64,000 nucleotides of DNA, from contig NZ_CP073638.1 in the NCBI RefSeq assembly GCF_029962485.1, positions 248,001 through 312,000 of the forward strand. Direction: 5' to 3'. A program made the position numbers and the translations under genes. A model generated the notes under the pieces. It was given only the letters and a program-made list of their open reading frames with translations. It did not search any database and was not told the DNA's origin. Source of the DNA: Burkholderia cepacia. Its GTDB lineage: Bacteria > Pseudomonadota > Gammaproteobacteria > Burkholderiales > Burkholderiaceae. Positions 63,564-64,000 of the stretch are shown in pieces (position 1 is the first letter of the stretch; each line of letters begins with the position of its first letter).

Positions 63564-64000
63564 TGGAAACGCTCGCCAACCTCGAATCGTTCGTGCGCAG
63601 CGCCGAAACGGGCAGCTTCTCCGCGGCCGCGCGGCGTCTTGCGCTGACACCCGCCGCTGTCAGTCGCAACGTTGCGCTGCTGGAACGCAATCTCGGCGTG
63701 CGGCTGTTCCAGCGCTCGACGCGCAAGCTCACGCTGACCGAGGCGGGCGCGCGCTTTCTGGTGGAAATCGGCGGCAATCTGGACGCGCTGCAGGCGGCGA
63801 TCGCGTCCGTGTCGACCGATCGCAGCGAGCCGGCTGGCGTGCTGAAAGTCAGCATGGCGCCGACGTTCGGCATGACGTACGTCATGCCGCTGCTGCCGGC
63901 GTTCCTCGCGCGCTATCCGATGATTCGCCCGGACTGGCACTTCGAGAACCGACAGGTCGACCTGATTGCGGAGGGATACGATGCCGCGCTGGGTGGCGGG
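63564..64000 (+). CDS. LysR-family transcriptional regulator, 3' end outside window
   Basis: The first 145 residues of a LysR-type regulator: winged helix with FVRSAETGSFSAAARRLALT, PAAVSRNVALLERNLGVRLF and QRSTRKLTLTEAGARFL, then the start of the effector domain (GVLKVSMAPTFGMTYVMPLL). Divergent from the reductase at 62780-63382, which it probably regulates through the repeat at 63522-63546. The reading frame runs off the window. Confidence 0.93.

Overview
The window is GC-rich, densely packed proteobacterial DNA whose gene families (180-kDa NAD-glutamate dehydrogenase, AcnB aconitase, Gram-negative porin, AAHS-type aromatic acid transporter, Rieske oxygenase operon with IclR regulators) fit a Burkholderia-like beta-proteobacterium. 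The genus is inferred from gene content, not from a database search. I saw no rRNA, tRNA, CRISPR array, transposase or phage gene.

Region 1 (2-12198, + strand) is one tightly packed run: the C-terminal part of a two-partner-secretion outer-membrane transporter (TpsB/FhaC type), an ExbB proton channel carrying DUF2341 and LamG-like domains on its N-terminus, ExbD, a TonB-like protein, a putative porin, a periplasmic coiled-coil protein, a YbjN-type protein, a TonB-C-like protein, a parvulin isomerase, a Cys-rich protein, a small secreted protein, an HtrA-type protease with two PDZ repeats, and a second TonB-C-like protein. It looks like a dedicated, energised cell-envelope module around a secreted exoprotein, and is my first candidate for an undescribed system. 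An unrecognised 159-aa protein follows.

Region 2 (13051-28911) is an aromatic-catabolic block: an IclR regulator, a divergent porin, then a + strand operon with Rieske ferredoxin, small HTH-like protein, Rieske oxygenase alpha subunit, SDR, cupin, alpha/beta hydrolase, second IclR, second SDR, ThDP enzyme, aspartate-dehydrogenase-like protein, aldehyde dehydrogenase, two-domain extradiol dioxygenase, ferredoxin reductase and MFS transporter. Many genes overlap by 4-8 bases. The same inverted repeat, TGTTCC-N6-GGAACA, lies just downstream of the -10 box of both divergent promoters (porin and ferredoxin operon), so uptake and catabolism are probably co-regulated by one or both IclR proteins.

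Region 3 (29036-42689) is a mix of single genes: acetyltransferase, PPC-domain protein, acnB (broken by one extra base), a secreted BPL_N-domain protein, a SnoaL-like protein, an LprI-like protein, small secreted and membrane proteins, a UspA-like protein, an amidase, arylamine N-acetyltransferase, and a RHH regulator-VOC-methyltransferase cassette whose first gene appears leaderless.

Region 4 (42776-49704, mainly - strand) holds the large NAD-glutamate dehydrogenase, a tautomerase, a class II aldolase-like protein and a urea transporter. Region 5 (50104-55176, + strand) is an unrecognised four-gene set: a 962-aa TPR-like protein, a Cys-paired Sel1 lipoprotein, a membrane protein and a second lipoprotein. 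Region 6 (55857-60216, - strand) is a Baeyer-Villiger-type monooxygenase operon with an SDR (frameshifted), a PF10118-type metal-dependent hydrolase and an alpha/beta hydrolase, behind a perfect 7-6-7 inverted repeat. The end holds a YhhN-type membrane protein, an agmatinase, an F420-dependent-reductase-like protein and the start of a divergent LysR regulator cut by the window edge.
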